In this document: positions 34,110-34,858 of the stretch, piece after piece
How the letters are laid out: every line of letters begins with the position of its first letter
Position numbering within the stretch: position 1 is the stretch's first letter
From: an uncultured Flavobacteriia bacterium
GTDB taxonomy: Bacteria; Bacteroidota; Bacteroidia; Flavobacteriales_D; Crocinitomicaceae
NCBI GenBank assembly: GCA_903873915.1
Contig: CAIQQH010000128.1
Span: 1-34,858, forward strand
Reading direction: 5' to 3'
Length of the DNA stretch: 34,858 bases
Program-made: the position numbers and the translations under genes
Notes under the pieces: model-generated
Databases searched by the model: none
What the model saw: the letters and a program-made list of their open reading frames with translations, nothing else
Told to the model about the DNA's origin: nothing

Positions 34110-34688
34110 AGATTGGATATTTTTTTTGCGAATGTAATGGAATTAGACAAAAGACCGCTATCGCTTTAGGACAAAAGACACTTCTACGCTCTTTGAGCTT
34201 CGAAGGACGAGGGACGAAGGACTTAAAAAAGTTACGAGTTACTAATGACGAGTTACTAGTTATGGGATTTTTGCTTCGAAGCTCTGAATTTGGTGGGTTC
34301 CGAAGGAAGTCTCGAAGCCGCAATGGACAAAGGACTTCAAAAAGTGACGAGTTACTAGTTACTAGTTATGGGATTTTTGCTTCGAATTTTAAGGCCATTC
34401 GAAGTAACTGGAGCATTCGAAGCTATCGACTAACTCGTAACCATACAGGGCGGAGCCTCCTATTTGCCCCACTCGTAACTCGTAATTCGTAACTATTAAG
34501 GGCGAAGCTTCCTATTTCCACACTCGTAATTCGTAATTCGTAATTCGTAATTCGTAATTGGTAATTCGTAACTATTTATGGCGAAGCCTCCTATTTTACC
34601 CACTTGTAACTCGTAACTCGTAATTAATAACTCGTAACTAAACAGGGCGTAGCCATCAATTTCCTCAACTCGTAACTCGTAACCACTG

Positions 34689-34820
34689 TTGTCCGATAAA
34701 AATTTTCTGCTCTTCTTGAAACCATTGAAATCATTGGTTTTAAGAAGGGGTTTTAAAGTAAGGGGGTGGTTTTTATTTTATGTGATTTAGTCATTTAGTA
34801 TCACTAGTGTCCGATAAAAC
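34689..34820. mobile_element. Possible insertion-sequence end(s): two GTCCGATAAAA copies
   Basis: The 11-mer GTCCGATAAAA occurs near 34691 (context GTTGTCCGATAAAAATTTT) and near 34809 (context AGTGTCCGATAAAACTTTTT), in the same orientation about 118 bases apart. I recall similar T-G-T-C-C-G-A-T termini from Bacteroidota insertion sequences, but no transposase is visible here. The right copy would open an element that lies beyond the window. Confidence 0.3.
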
Positions 34821-34825
34821 TTTTT

Positions 34826-34846
34826 AAAAAAAGCGGGATTTCCCGC
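34826..34846 (-). terminator. Rho-independent terminator for a minus-strand gene beyond the right edge
   Basis: On the minus strand GCGGG pairs with CCCGC (34846-34842 with 34837-34833), extended by a short AAAT loop, and is followed by seven T (34832-34826). Its orientation serves a gene entering from the right of the window. Confidence 0.65.
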
Positions 34847-34858
34847 AAAGGATTTCCC

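Larger units (their letters stand above)
34110..34858. repeat. Repeat-rich 750-bp right end without credible genes
   Basis: From 34185 to 34690 the DNA is built of degenerate words. A unit of about 65 bp, from GGACGAAGGACTT to TTTTTGCTTCGAA, occurs at 34212-34280 and 34325-34386. From 34430 on, the strand-complement words CGTAACT/CGTAATT appear in runs, the longest at about 34523-34572. They are interleaved with a longer unit (CGTAACYAT...GGCGNAGCCTCCTATTT) starting near 34436, 34488, 34567 and 34633. The remainder holds two GTCCGATAAAA copies and a terminator. An open frame across 34097-34492 is most likely chance. Confidence 0.85.

Noticed and set aside
34097-34492. 131-codon open frame on the plus strand
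   Set aside because: It runs through degenerate repeats, the product (GRGTKDLKKLRVTNDELLV...) mirrors the repeat words, and no start signal is seen.
34430-34690. CRISPR array
   Set aside because: Repeats are 7 bases and degenerate, spacers are not unique or of constant length, and no cas gene is present.

Overview
The window reads as chromosomal DNA of a member of the Bacteroidota, most likely order Flavobacteriales and close to the Crocinitomicaceae/Cryomorphaceae. The evidence is four secreted proteins with Por-type (type IX secretion, T9SS) C-terminal sorting domains, PKD and BNR repeats, a Bacteroidota-style IleRS with a GIHH signature, several TAnnTTTG promoter -7 boxes just ahead of start codons, and moderate-to-low GC. 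The genus assignment is inference.

Layout. At 1-620 is the end of a ferrous iron uptake locus (feoB C-terminus plus a tiny Cys-rich partner). At 636-1313 is a REP-associated tyrosine transposase (RAYT) that carries four REP-like hairpins inside its own coding sequence. At 1366-8289, on the minus strand, ileS is followed by dxs and a FucP-type sugar transporter. At 8466-12922 lie an outer-membrane-type protein and a large T9SS-exported BNR/PKD protein. At 13075-14679 is a class I [4Fe-4S] fumarase. At 14681-18241, minus strand, an ALDH7-type aldehyde dehydrogenase is followed by an ECF sigma factor whose stop overlaps the start of a membrane-anchored SUMF1-fold protein. After a small lipoprotein come an MDR oxidoreductase and rsmI (minus), then the overlapping heme genes hemA-hemC-hemD (plus, 20883-23660).

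The accessory-looking part starts at about 23661. A 374-bp gap holds a word-repeat, an 80-bp nested inverted repeat able to fold as a three-way junction, an AT-rich hairpin, and a palindromic operator with a promoter for a higB-higA toxin-antitoxin pair. Next come two tandem paralogous M43-type metalloproteases with T9SS signals, separated by a terminator-like hairpin (24840-29235, minus). They are followed by a cystathionine gamma-synthase/lyase-SDR gene pair, another T9SS-exported protein, and an uncharacterised membrane-anchored protein. The last 750 bp hold no credible gene. They carry dense degenerate repeats (a 7-bp CGTAAYT word and longer units), two copies of GTCCGATAAAA that may be insertion-sequence ends, and a minus-strand terminator at the edge.

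How the genes work together. The feo pair imports Fe2+. hemACD makes tetrapyrroles from glutamyl-tRNA. Dxs supplies the isoprenoid pathway, fumarase the TCA cycle, and RsmI and IleRS translation. The four T9SS cargo genes suggest a secretory, macromolecule-degrading lifestyle. The strongest leads for something unusual are the RAYT with in-frame REP hairpins, the sigma factor/SUMF1 pair, and the structured element upstream of higBA.
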